64,000 bases of DNA, from assembly GCA_913009205.1 (NCBI GenBank), contig CAJVYC010000009.1, positions 30,116 to 94,115 of the forward strand. Direction: 5' to 3'. Positions within the stretch are counted from its first letter, which is position 1. Every line of letters begins with the position of its first letter. Below the pieces are notes generated by a model. The model was not told where the DNA came from. It did no database searches and worked only from the letters and a program-made list of their open reading frames with translations. Of the stretch, positions 53,544 through 62,049 are shown one piece after another. Source of the stretch: an uncultured Fluviicola sp. Its GTDB lineage: Bacteria; Bacteroidota; Bacteroidia; Flavobacteriales_D; Crocinitomicaceae. Made by a program: the position numbers and the translations under genes.

Positions 53544-55724
53544 TCAATAACAATCAAACAGTATTTGTCCATTTTGTTGGCATTTCTCTAAAGATGTAGT
53601 GCTGTCATTCAGTAGTCGTTCAATCATTCGAAGAACGTTCTTTTGCATTGCAATAGAACCACAAATTAGAACAACAAAATCATTTTCTAGAGCTTTACAG
53701 AGATATTTGTGCTCTTCAGCTAAAACATCTTGCACGTATTGCTTCTTTTCAATTGGGTCTTGTGAAAAAGCATAACGAACTTTATTTATTGCATTTGAAC
53801 TTGTAAGCTCAGATAGGTATTGATTATAAGGTTGCAATGATTCTTTAGATTTTATTCCAAAAAATAAATCCAATGATTGAGAACTATCCTTTTCTTGGGC
53901 CATTCCTAGAAAAGGAGCGATTCCTGAACCATTTGCTATACAGATCACATTTCTTTTCTTCGGCAAATGGAATTTTGTATTGCGGATCACTCGTGTTTGA
54001 ATAGTATTTCCTTTTATTTGATTACTTAAATAATTTGAACAAGTTCCAAGTTCATGTTTTCGAATGCTTAAGAGAATTTCTCCATTCAATTTTGCAATCG
54101 AATAAAACCGTTCAGACGAATTTTTATTCGGTGTTACAGCGAGTAAATCACCTGATTGAAATTTTGAAAACCGATTTGGCTTTAACCTTAAAAGAAAGGT
54201 TCCTTGGCGATTAATTGTAGTTTCAATTACTTGAGTTGAATTTGTTTTAACTTTTTTAGGAGCCAATATCAGTGTTGATTTTACCTTTGTGTCTTCCTGA
54301 AGTCTGTCAAACCAATTATTGAATTGGGAATACGATTGATCGTGAATTGTTTCAAGAGGTAAAAGTACCTTTGCCTTGGAACAAGATGCTATTTCAGTTT
54401 GGATGTCTTTTGCGAATTGACAAAAATCTGGATAATACCGCGAACCAAACCCGACTACTGCAAACTCAAAGTCATATTTTGGTTGAGTTTCTTTCCACTT
54501 TGAAATGAATTTTTTGGCATTTGAAGGCGCTTCACCTTCACCATATGTAGATGTGATAATTATAAGTCGCTTAAGGCTTTTGTATTCTATATAATTATCT
54601 AAGTCATCGATGTAGATTGCTTTGTTATTGTTCACGAATGCTTTGTACAATTGTGCTGCAACATATTTTGAAGTTCCGTTTTCCGATCCAAATAGAATCA
54701 CCGTTTCTGCATGTTCTGATTTCACTTTATTTTTAACAATTCCCTTTCTACGGTCCACGGAGATTCGAAATCCTGAATAGATGAAAAACAAAATGTTAAG
54801 GCACGCGATAAATAAAACGATAGACCAAAGAATACTTCCTTTACCGGTATGTAAGTTGTAACTCAATCTGGAAATAGAATCCCAATTACCAAAAGAAAAT
54901 TCACTAATAAACTCACCCGTAAATTGGTTCACTAAAATATCGCGATTGTGCAGTGTAACTTCAAAATACTCCTCTTTATCTGGACTGAATGGAAACAAAA
55001 TGCATTCAACTTCATCAAGCATAATATTTTTTAGTGCAGGAAATTCACCTACAGTTCGCAATGGTTCTTCGACTAAGCTTTCAGGTTTGATGGTGTGTTT
55101 GGCTTGGGCTTTTTTTGGTGTGAAATCAAACCGATTCAACATCATAATTGAACCTGTAGTAGCAATTATGAAAATAACGACAAGTGAAAGACGTCCCGTT
55201 TTAATATGCCAACGCTGTGCAAAACTCGATATTTCTATTCGAGAGAAGAAGCGTTTAAATTTAAGTTGTTGGAGAATTAAAACGATGCCTGAAATTGAAA
55301 TAAGGATGAGAAGGAAAGAGCTGATTCCAATAATAATTCGTCCAGTTTTCCCCATGAAAAGTGAACGGTGAAGTGTACGATTGAATTCGAAAAAATCAGA
55401 TTTATTTTGAGGCGGCCCAATTTTCCTCATTGATTTCGGGTTGATGTAAAACTCAGAGAAATCGCCTTCAAATGTAATTACAGCGACTAGAACAAATTCA
55501 TTGTCATCAATTTTTATATCAATTACTTCAAGGTATTCTTTTTGAAGCGCAACAATAAATTCAGAAACTTGAATGGAAGAAAGATCTCCTGAATTAAATG
55601 AACTTGTTTCATTTTGAATAGGCTCAAAAGCAAGCATTGCACCAGTTACAGATGCAATTAGTAAAAAAACAGATGCAACAAGTGCCAGGCATAAATGACT
55701 AAACCGCCAAATAGATAAAGTCAT
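53544..55724 (-). CDS. PepSY membrane domain fused to flavodoxin and FAD/NAD(P)H reductase
   Basis: The 726-residue fusion has PepSY-type membrane helices in residues ~1-330 (RFSHLCLALVASVFLLIASVTG, LHRSLFMGKTGRIIIGISSF, RWHIKTGRLSLVVIF, LHTGKGSILW, with His pairs). A flavodoxin domain at ~345-490 has ILFGSENGTSKYVA for FMN and TSTYGEGEAP. A ferredoxin-NADP reductase-like domain at ~505-726 has ERFYSIA, ANGSGIAPFLGM and a NAD site near LICGS. It likely transfers electrons from NADPH across the membrane to ferric iron or haem. It is last in the operon ankyrin-DUF2271-PepSY. Confidence 0.88.
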   Translation of the reverse strand: MTLSIWRFSHLCLALVASVFLLIASVTGAMLAFEPIQNETSSFNSGDLSSIQVSEFIVALQKEYLEVIDIKIDDNEFVLVAVITFEGDFSEFYINPKSMRKIGPPQNKSDFFEFNRTLHRSLFMGKTGRIIIGISSFLLILISISGIVLILQQLKFKRFFSRIEISSFAQRWHIKTGRLSLVVIFIIATTGSIMMLNRFDFTPKKAQAKHTIKPESLVEEPLRTVGEFPALKNIMLDEVECILFPFSPDKEEYFEVTLHNRDILVNQFTGEFISEFSFGNWDSISRLSYNLHTGKGSILWSIVLFIACLNILFFIYSGFRISVDRRKGIVKNKVKSEHAETVILFGSENGTSKYVAAQLYKAFVNNNKAIYIDDLDNYIEYKSLKRLIIITSTYGEGEAPSNAKKFISKWKETQPKYDFEFAVVGFGSRYYPDFCQFAKDIQTEIASCSKAKVLLPLETIHDQSYSQFNNWFDRLQEDTKVKSTLILAPKKVKTNSTQVIETTINRQGTFLLRLKPNRFSKFQSGDLLAVTPNKNSSERFYSIAKLNGEILLSIRKHELGTCSNYLSNQIKGNTIQTRVIRNTKFHLPKKRNVICIANGSGIAPFLGMAQEKDSSQSLDLFFGIKSKESLQPYNQYLSELTSSNAINKVRYAFSQDPIEKKQYVQDVLAEEHKYLCKALENDFVVLICGSIAMQKNVLRMIERLLNDSTTSLEKCQQNGQILFDCY

Positions 55725-55730
55725 TAACTT

Positions 55731-56213
55731 TTATTGAGGTAAAAAACGAACATAGCGGACGAAACCTTTTCCACTGAATTTCCGCTGTAGATTTTGAGTG
55801 GTAAGATCAAACTCGACGTCTTTTGTATGGTAGCCCTTGTCTTCAACAGCTGTTTCAAATCTAATTTTATATCCTTTATCTATTTTGGTTGGATCAATTT
55901 TAATGACACTTACAGTGCGCCCACCACCACTGATCGATGCCCCAGTAACACCGTCGATATTCGCTCGTTTTTTTCCATAAAATTTCCACCATGAAGTCAT
56001 TTCATAATACCATTCACTGTCATCTCCCCAAACACGTAAGGTTTTCTCATACTTACCTTCAGGATTTATCAATGAAACAACGACGTATGCTCCTTCACCT
56101 TCATAACTCGTAAGTTGAATTAGGCATTTGTAATTTTTCATTGCTGGCGTCGACAAAGATAATCCTAGCCAAAGAAAAACAGTAGTTGTAATTAATAAGA
56201 TCGTTCGTTTCAT
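55731..56213 (-). CDS. DUF2271 periplasmic protein
   Basis: The 160-residue protein has a signal peptide (…GLSLSTPAMKNYK) and the DUF2271 core: YVVVSLINPEGKYEKTLRVWGDDSEWY, WWKFYGKKR, DGVTGASISGGGRTVSV. The family is repeatedly found with PepSY-type reductases in iron regions, but its role is unproven. Gaps are 6 bases to the PepSY gene and 4 to the ankyrin gene. Confidence 0.82.
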   Translation of the reverse strand: MKRTILLITTTVFLWLGLSLSTPAMKNYKCLIQLTSYEGEGAYVVVSLINPEGKYEKTLRVWGDDSEWYYEMTSWWKFYGKKRANIDGVTGASISGGGRTVSVIKIDPTKIDKGYKIRFETAVEDKGYHTKDVEFDLTTQNLQRKFSGKGFVRYVRFLPQ

Positions 56214-56217
56214 AGTT

Positions 56218-57483
56218 TTATTTTAAGAAAGTCAAGTTTACATTGGCAGACGCTAATAATTCATTCTCTGAAGCCAAATCAAATGCAGTTTCACCAAATT
56301 CAGTCTTTAAAGTTTTGTCTGCCCCGATCGAAATTAATAACTTAAGTAGAATGTCATTGGAGCTATTCATTGCTGCAAAATGAAGAGGTGATAAGCCATC
56401 GTTGTTTTTAATATTTAAATCATTTACAAGGGAAGAGACATATTCAAGTATCTTTTTATCGCCCAGTTGAATTGCAACATGTAAAATAGTATTGCCATTT
56501 TTCAAAACAATTTCTGGATCAGCACCTTTACTTATAAAGTACATTATCATCTCTAAATTATTATATTCAATGGCGTTCACCAATGGCGTTTTTCCCTTTT
56601 CATCAGCTTTGTTTAAGTCAATGTTTTGCGCAATGAAAAAGTCTACTACTTCTGTTAAATCTGATGTTTTAGCAATTGAATGGAGCGCATTTTGTCCTTC
56701 TTTAGAAATTGCCAATGGAGAAACACCTGCATTTTTGAGGAATTGAAATACTTCCAGATCATTCACTTTGTTCCTTCCACCTTGACTTGCACGAATCATA
56801 GCATAGTCATTGTTGGCATTTGGATTTATTCCTTCTTTTATTAGGTACTTTAGAACTGTTAAGTTACCTAATTGAGATGCGTAAACGAAAGCATTATTTC
56901 CGTTGTTGTCAACATCACGAATAAACAACCCTTTGTCTGTAAAATAAGTTATGAACTCAGTAGAATCTAGGTGAGGCATCAATAAAATTAATGGGCTTGC
57001 TCCATCTTTGCTTTTTTCTTTCAAAACATCTGCGCCATTGCGAATGCAGAAATCGTAAAGAGCAGGATTTATTTGTCCTGTTACTGCGGCAAAATTCATT
57101 ATACTGTAGCCATGCGCATCAATGATATCTGTTTTTGCACCTTTTTTTAGGAGGTGCTCCATTAATGTTAGGTTATTTTTGTAAGCCGCCCAAAAAATAT
57201 AAGTTCTTCCATCATGGGTGATTTTATTTGCATCGTTCCCCTCTTTTTCTAGAATGTATTGAATTACCGAGTTGTCAACTTTTTCAAGAATAGCCCAAAC
57301 TACACCGTCAAATTTATGAGCGTTTAAAGCGGCAATATCATTTCCCGAGTTTATATCTTTTTTAATTTGTTCAATGGATGGATTGTTCTTCCAATATATA
57401 CGATCTAAAAAAACATTTTTGCTTTGACCTAAAATGAAATTACAAAGAGGAAGAATAGCTAGAAGGATGACGAACTTTCGCAT
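56218..57483 (-). CDS. Periplasmic ankyrin-repeat protein
   Basis: The 421-residue protein has a signal peptide (…CNFILGQ|SKN) and about ten ankyrin repeats of ~33 residues, e.g. DGRTYIFWAAYKNNLTLMEHLLKKGAKTD, NGNTILHVAIQLGDKKILEYV and DGLSPLHFAAMNSSNDILLKLL. Exported ankyrin proteins are commonly protein-protein scaffolds in iron or catalase-linked clusters. It leads the reverse-strand operon. A palindrome sits 40 bases before its start, shared with the divergent hemerythrin gene. Confidence 0.87.
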   Translation of the reverse strand: MRKFVILLAILPLCNFILGQSKNVFLDRIYWKNNPSIEQIKKDINSGNDIAALNAHKFDGVVWAILEKVDNSVIQYILEKEGNDANKITHDGRTYIFWAAYKNNLTLMEHLLKKGAKTDIIDAHGYSIMNFAAVTGQINPALYDFCIRNGADVLKEKSKDGASPLILLMPHLDSTEFITYFTDKGLFIRDVDNNGNNAFVYASQLGNLTVLKYLIKEGINPNANNDYAMIRASQGGRNKVNDLEVFQFLKNAGVSPLAISKEGQNALHSIAKTSDLTEVVDFFIAQNIDLNKADEKGKTPLVNAIEYNNLEMIMYFISKGADPEIVLKNGNTILHVAIQLGDKKILEYVSSLVNDLNIKNNDGLSPLHFAAMNSSNDILLKLLISIGADKTLKTEFGETAFDLASENELLASANVNLTFLK

Positions 57484-57523
57484 TATTTTTTTTGTGAAAT
57501 TCGATATTTACAGGAGTTAAAAC

Positions 57524-57625
57524 AATACCATAATTGCGGTATTTTAACTGTTTAATCACTAACGAAAGGCTTACCAATAAGAGTGATGTTAATATTTTAG
57601 AGAAGAATACCATAATTAAGGTATT
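57524..57625. promoter_or_regulatory. Two copies of one palindrome between divergent ankyrin and hemerythrin genes
   Basis: Site 1 (57524-57543): AATACC-N8-GGTATT. Site 2 (57606-57625): AATACC-N8-GGTATT. The spacers begin identically (ATAATT…). The centres are 82 bases apart. One site lies 40 bases from the ankyrin start, the other 51 bases from the hemerythrin start, so a single dimeric regulator probably controls both directions. The regulator is unidentified; an Rrf2-type or metal-responsive factor would fit. Confidence 0.65.
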
Positions 57626-57676
57626 TACAATTCAACATTTATTTAAGTACTTGTAGTCACATTAAAATCAAGAATT

Positions 57677-58357
57677 ATGAATAACTTGAATGAATTATCT
57701 AACTGCGGAAATGGTAGAATAGTTTTGAATCGCTACCATTATTTTGGAGGCTTGTCTGAACAACCAATAATGGAATTCTGCGAGGATAATGGGATTAATC
57801 TGGAGTTTATTCATATTCTATGGGAGGCATTCCAAACAAATTCAATCCCTGACACACAATTATTAATGCAGTTTGATACTGCTATGATTATAGAGTATTT
57901 GGAAAAAACGCATGCATATTATCTTGATAAGTTGATTCCAGAAATTGAGTTGAACATATTTCGTTTTGCACAACTATTGGGAATTGAACATCCAATAATT
58001 AAACATCTAATAATTCATTTCGATTTATATAAACAAGATTTGGTAGCTCATATTCAGGACGAAGAGTTATTCGGTTTTACTCATGCAAAACAACTATTGA
58101 TAAATGGTGTTTCTTCCTTGAATTATAAAATTGCTCATTTTGAAATTGAGCATGAGCACAAAGAGGAGCAATTGGGAGAATTACTTCACTTTTTAAAAAG
58201 TAATGTAAGCGAATGCGAGGTGTTGCCATTTAAAATGATCCTATCTAAACTAGAGTTATTGCAACGCGACTTGTTCATTCATTCTTCTGTTGAAGATGAG
58301 GTTCTGGTTCCTAAAGTACGCCTTTTGGAACGCGTCCTGCTGTCAAGACACCATTAA
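57677..58357 (+). CDS. Hemerythrin-domain protein (RIC/YtfE-like), altered C terminus
   Basis: The 226-residue protein has a di-iron hemerythrin-like four-helix pattern in residues ~75-215: EYLEKTHAYYLDKLIPEIE, HFDLYKQDLVAHIQDEE, HFEIEHEHKEEQL and DLFIHSSVEDEVLVPKV, giving His and Glu ligands as in RIC/ScdA/YtfE proteins that protect or repair iron-sulfur clusters under nitrosative stress. The first ~40 residues are a family-typical regulatory part. The last ~12 residues (RLLERVLLSRHH) are encoded by sequence that is nearly identical to DNA at 63931-64000, where it reads as a Rep-like protein in another frame. The original C terminus was thus replaced. Length is still near normal. Confidence 0.82.
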   Translation: MNNLNELSNCGNGRIVLNRYHYFGGLSEQPIMEFCEDNGINLEFIHILWEAFQTNSIPDTQLLMQFDTAMIIEYLEKTHAYYLDKLIPEIELNIFRFAQLLGIEHPIIKHLIIHFDLYKQDLVAHIQDEELFGFTHAKQLLINGVSSLNYKIAHFEIEHEHKEEQLGELLHFLKSNVSECEVLPFKMILSKLELLQRDLFIHSSVEDEVLVPKVRLLERVLLSRHH

Positions 58358-58374
58358 AAAGACAGGAGGTTTCA
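58305..58374. repeat. Left copy of a 70-base direct repeat (partner at the window's right edge)
   Basis: 54 bases at 58321-58374 are identical to 63947-64000. The preceding 16 bases match except for three positions, beginning with TGGTTCCTAA in both. The right copy runs off the window, so the repeat may be longer. Confidence 0.95.
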
Positions 58375-58649
58375 CTTACGGGAATTACTGTAACACTAGG
58401 CTATGCAATCTATGCATGGCTAACCGAAAGGCCGAATACATTCAAAAGTACTTACCAGTGATTGAACAATGGAGAGAACCTTATTTTATTACCTTTACCA
58501 GCGTTGGCAAAGAAAAGATTGTTACCACAAATTTTTCAAATGTTCCTGCTCTTTACTCCTTGTTTGGGCAGCAACTATTCTGGGCATCTCTCGCACATGG
58601 CGCGCCGAAACCTTCTATTACCTATAACGTTGAATATGGCTTGTTTTAA
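58305..58649 (+). pseudogene. Fragment of a rolling-circle Rep-like gene
   Basis: The frame overlapping the end of the hemerythrin gene encodes WFLKYAFWNASCCQDTIKK, then FTYGNYCNTRLCNLCMANRK and QWREPYFITFT. Cys-rich N termini followed by a P-x-F-(I/L)-T-(F/L)-T strand are typical of small rolling-circle replication proteins of Bacteroidota plasmids and mobile elements; the strand corresponds to Rep motif 1. The HUH motif 2 and catalytic Tyr are absent, because the sequence diverges after 'FITFT' into unrelated residues up to the stop at 58649. It has no own start and is fused to the hemerythrin gene. Confidence 0.6.
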
Positions 58650-58671
58650 TGCGCTATACACCATGTTATAG
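58622..58671. repeat. Cassette-boundary-like repeat A
   Basis: CTATAAC (58622-58628) and GTTATAG (58665-58671) are perfect inverted arms around a ~36-base centre containing GCGCTATACACCAT. Repeat B at 59461 shares CTAYAACGTT at its left end and GCTATRCACCWTGTTRT at its right. Repeat A lies just beyond the 3' end of the reverse-strand gene 58676-59434. Confidence 0.6.
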
Positions 58672-58675
58672 CCCA

Positions 58676-59434
58676 TTATTGTTCTGTCATTAATTTACCA
58701 GTGGCTATTATTCCATATTTATCATACAATTGAAAAATGTAGGTGCCTTTTGGCAATCCTTCTTTTTCAATCATGAATTTATTTGAACTAATATTTTTAA
58801 TTGTCTTGACTTCTTTTCCTAGTAAGTTATATAGGATACAGGTATACGGTTCTTTTGTATAATTTTCAAATTCAATTGTAGTATTTTGGTTGAATGGGTT
58901 TGGAAACACTTGAATGTTTTGATTTTCAGTGTTCTCATTTAAGCCATTAAATTGATCTACCAGACAAGAATCTTGTGTGTTTTCTGTGATGAGCATACTC
59001 CAATCAGACCCCGTTGTAAATGTGTAGCCTAAATCACATAAATATGATTCACCAGCTATTTGTGGTTTGCCCTCAATAATGATACGAAAACCAATATCTC
59101 CCGCATATAATTGGAATGATGCAGGTATGACTAAAGTATCGCCTTGATATACAGGAACCAATGTCCCTAGAGAGTCTCTATATGCAGCATGTGTTTGAGA
59201 TGCTCCTTGATTTGTACTATCGACAACTATTTTGAAATCAACACCAGTTATGAACCCTGATGCTAGTGAGCCTCCTAGGTCAACACTTCCTATCCCTGTA
59301 AATGGTAATGATCCATAGTAGGTATAAACGGTGTCATTTTCATTTTGACCTTGTTGATAAGTAGGTAAAATAATGGATTGGGCAATAGAGCTTGTCCATG
59401 ACAGAAAAGCAAATATGATTAAAGTTGATTTCAT
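58676..59434 (-). CDS. Secreted protein with T9SS type A sorting domain
   Basis: The 252-residue protein has a signal peptide (…LSWTSSIAQ|SI), a ~140-residue beta-rich region (YYGSLPFTGIGSVDLGGSL…, FQLYAGDIGFRIIIEG) with no recognised family, and a type A sorting tail from residue ~175 (IQVFPNPFNQNTTIEF…GTYIFQLYD). The sorting domain implies outer-membrane translocation and surface attachment. It is bracketed by repeats A and B, like a mobile cassette. Confidence 0.78.
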   Translation of the reverse strand: MKSTLIIFAFLSWTSSIAQSIILPTYQQGQNENDTVYTYYGSLPFTGIGSVDLGGSLASGFITGVDFKIVVDSTNQGASQTHAAYRDSLGTLVPVYQGDTLVIPASFQLYAGDIGFRIIIEGKPQIAGESYLCDLGYTFTTGSDWSMLITENTQDSCLVDQFNGLNENTENQNIQVFPNPFNQNTTIEFENYTKEPYTCILYNLLGKEVKTIKNISSNKFMIEKEGLPKGTYIFQLYDKYGIIATGKLMTEQ

Positions 59435-59460
59435 GATTTTTACTTAATTTGTTTTAATTG

Positions 59461-59495
59461 GCTACAACGTTTTGAAGCTATGCACCTTGTTGTGC
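59461..59495. repeat. Cassette-boundary-like repeat B
   Basis: GCTACAAC (59461-59468) pairs with GTTGTGC (59489-59495) apart from one bulged T. The sequence GCTATGCACCTTGTTGT lies inside. It has the same orientation as repeat A, 839 bases away, and overlaps the 3' end of the ORF 59478-59690. Confidence 0.6.
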
Positions 59496-59690
59496 TGCAA
59501 AGATTGTTTTTTCCAAGGTAAGAATAGTATTTTGATCTTCTTTGGCTGCTCTGAGACTACTGCCGTCTAATGTTATCCAATCATAAGTGTATCCAGGATC
59601 TCTTCCTCCAACAGTGAAATCAAGAAACCGTCTACAATCATTACGCTTCAGAGCGTTAAGGTCGACTTTCGAGTTGTTAAAGCTAATCAA
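59478..59690 (-). CDS. Short ORF ending inside repeat B
   Basis: The 70-residue frame starts with a TTG that overlaps the stop of the PEP-synthase-like gene, and ends …EKTIFAAQQGA inside repeat B. Its middle (DFTVGGRDPGYTYDWITLDG) looks like real protein, but no family is recognised. It may be a small cassette-encoded protein or the 3' piece of a larger gene. Confidence 0.35.
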   Translation of the reverse strand: MISFNNSKVDLNALKRNDCRRFLDFTVGGRDPGYTYDWITLDGSSLRAAKEDQNTILTLEKTIFAAQQGA

Positions 59691-62049
59691 CCTCCATCCT
59701 TCTAATAAATTCCTTCACATCAGTATTGATCTCAACTTCCTCATTATCGCTAAACCTGTTCATCGCTCCATGCATATTCACAATCGCTGGAATTCCATAC
59801 TCCCTTGCTACAACGGCACCATGACTCAGCGGTGAACCAATTTCAGTAATAATTCCACCGATAATCGCAAAATAAGGAGACCAACCAATATCTGTGTATT
59901 GACAAACCATAATATCTCCTTTTTCCAGTTTGTCTGCTTCTTTTATACTTCGCACGATTTTAATTTTCCCGATTGCTTTGCCTTGACTAACAACAGAACC
60001 GTTACTCGTTCCTTCCGAAGATTGATTGACTACCGGATAAGGATGACCAAAATAAACCTCGTTGAAGCTCATTTTTGAATAGATACTATTCAGTCGATTT
60101 CGCTCAATGATTAGTTGAGAACTATTCGGTAATTCCTTTTTGATCAGCGCTCCGATTTCTTTGTGAGTAAGATTAAATATATCTTCTGAATTCTCTATCC
60201 ATCCTTTTCCCCTCAATTGCTCGGCTAAATCAATATAGGCGAACTTCAATTTCTGTTGGAACTTTATTACAGCCGATTTACTGGCTTCACGCATCGCAAC
60301 AGCTTCTCGTGTAGATTTTGCCAGCGTTTTAATGATCGATCGTTTAAGTACATTCATCTTAGGTAATTTCGACATCGCCGCCTTCATATCGAAGGCTTGT
60401 TTCGCAGAGTTAAATTGACCAGCTTTCACAATGTTTCTCAACACCGGAATAAGCTTAATGGGATCTTGTGACCAATCTTTTTCAGCCATTTCAGCTTCGC
60501 GAACACACCGATGTCCATGCTCTAAAATAAACTCAGCATATGCTTCACCCATTGAACCTTGATCAGCTAGAATAGTTCTAAGCAAATCAGTATCCTCCAT
60601 CGATTCACTATTGGGAACTGTTGAGACGATTTCTTTCGCTAGATTTTTTAGCATCTGAATGGAATCTGATCCAACTATCCCATCAATGTTGATCAAAAAA
60701 TTCGAAGCATAAATATTACTTTCATGGCTCGGCTTTGGCCCACCACTGATCACACTAATCAAAGCCGAGTACTGACTACCAGATTTACCCGAAGTACAAT
60801 AATGATAGCTATATGCAATGTTCAAATTGGGCAATTGACCGTCAATCCATTGATATAATTCCTCAATCGCTAGATTTTTAGGCTGATGAATTTCATCGCA
60901 CATTTTTTGGAGCTTTTCCAATCGTTTTTTCGCCTTTCCGAAGTAGCCAAATTGTTTAATCTGATTTCGAATTTGAATAAGTTTTCCTTTTGGACTGCCC
61001 TGAGATTTATGATCCAATTCTCGCCCTAGAATACTATATTCGATGTATTCGTTCTTCGGCAAGAGAATATAATCGGAAATGGCGTAAAGTCCTGTTAGAC
61101 TTATAAAACCGTGATTATAAAAGTATTTGATATTGAAGTGCTCTTCAAAAATTTCCTTTTGAACTCCACACTGCATGTAAAAATCCTGAATTCCGTATTC
61201 GATTGCTCGACCAAACGCTGACAAGGAAAGAGGTGTCAAATGTCCGGGCATCATCTCTCCAATATTTGCCCGTGTCAAAATCTCGTTGCTACTAGCCAGT
61301 GATGAGTCTAATTCATTAGGATGAACATCGGAAAGAGTGGTGATCGGTCGCACTTGCAGCCAATACAAGGTGTCATTTTGATCAACTGCCCATTCAACGT
61401 CTATTTCATGCCCTAATTCGTGTTTAAGTTTGATCAAACCATCATTCAGTTCTTGAAGAATTGAGTCAGAGGCAAACTTCGATTCCTGTTGATCGCTTTT
61501 TGATCCTTTTGGTGCGTAATTATTGATCTCAATTTGTTCCGGTTCCGCTTTTCCATCAACTAATTTATCGCTTAAACCATCAACAATGTTGATAATAGAA
61601 AGATCTCTTCTTCCAGAAACTGGGTCAGCAGAAAATGCCACACCTGCATATTTTGCATCAATCATTTCTTGAATAATGACGGCAACGGAATTCTCCTTGT
61701 GAGCATCTGAATCATATGATTTCACCCGATCCGCTTCTCCAGAAGCAATACAATCTTTCACGGCCTGAGCAATTTTATCGGCACCATTTAAATTCAAGTA
61801 AGATTCAAATTGACCCGCGAAGGATTGATTTCCTCCGTCTTCTCGCATTCCACTAGACCGAACAGCTTTATTTCCATCCGACATCCATGAATAATGTGAT
61901 TCAGGGCTTTCAAAAAACGATTCGCGTCCTTCAAAAGTTATCACAAAAAAGGGTGGAATAGTAAATGCATGTTGATGCAAGAGTGCCAATCCTTTCGCTT
62001 TCCCTCCTACTGGAAGATCACCAATAATTTCATCAAATTTATAGATCAT
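59683..62049 (-). CDS. PEP-synthase / rifampicin phosphotransferase-like enzyme
   Basis: From ATG 62049 (MIYKFDEIIGDLPVGGKAKGL…) the product has 788 residues. The N-terminal ATP-grasp domain (PPDK_N) is marked by VGGKAKGLALL, AVRSSGMREDGGNQSFAGQFES and VIIQEMIDAKYAGVAFSADPVSGRRD. The C-terminal swivelling PEP-utilising domain has the phospho-carrier histidine in GSPLSHGAVVAREYGIPAIVN. This two-domain layout without a PEP/pyruvate barrel is that of rifampicin phosphotransferases and the 'putative PEP synthase' proteins. Its substrate is unknown; it should transfer a phosphate from ATP. It overlaps the upstream gene by 11 bases, indicating coupling. Confidence 0.85.
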   Translation of the reverse strand: MIYKFDEIIGDLPVGGKAKGLALLHQHAFTIPPFFVITFEGRESFFESPESHYSWMSDGNKAVRSSGMREDGGNQSFAGQFESYLNLNGADKIAQAVKDCIASGEADRVKSYDSDAHKENSVAVIIQEMIDAKYAGVAFSADPVSGRRDLSIINIVDGLSDKLVDGKAEPEQIEINNYAPKGSKSDQQESKFASDSILQELNDGLIKLKHELGHEIDVEWAVDQNDTLYWLQVRPITTLSDVHPNELDSSLASSNEILTRANIGEMMPGHLTPLSLSAFGRAIEYGIQDFYMQCGVQKEIFEEHFNIKYFYNHGFISLTGLYAISDYILLPKNEYIEYSILGRELDHKSQGSPKGKLIQIRNQIKQFGYFGKAKKRLEKLQKMCDEIHQPKNLAIEELYQWIDGQLPNLNIAYSYHYCTSGKSGSQYSALISVISGGPKPSHESNIYASNFLINIDGIVGSDSIQMLKNLAKEIVSTVPNSESMEDTDLLRTILADQGSMGEAYAEFILEHGHRCVREAEMAEKDWSQDPIKLIPVLRNIVKAGQFNSAKQAFDMKAAMSKLPKMNVLKRSIIKTLAKSTREAVAMREASKSAVIKFQQKLKFAYIDLAEQLRGKGWIENSEDIFNLTHKEIGALIKKELPNSSQLIIERNRLNSIYSKMSFNEVYFGHPYPVVNQSSEGTSNGSVVSQGKAIGKIKIVRSIKEADKLEKGDIMVCQYTDIGWSPYFAIIGGIITEIGSPLSHGAVVAREYGIPAIVNMHGAMNRFSDNEEVEINTDVKEFIRRMEVD

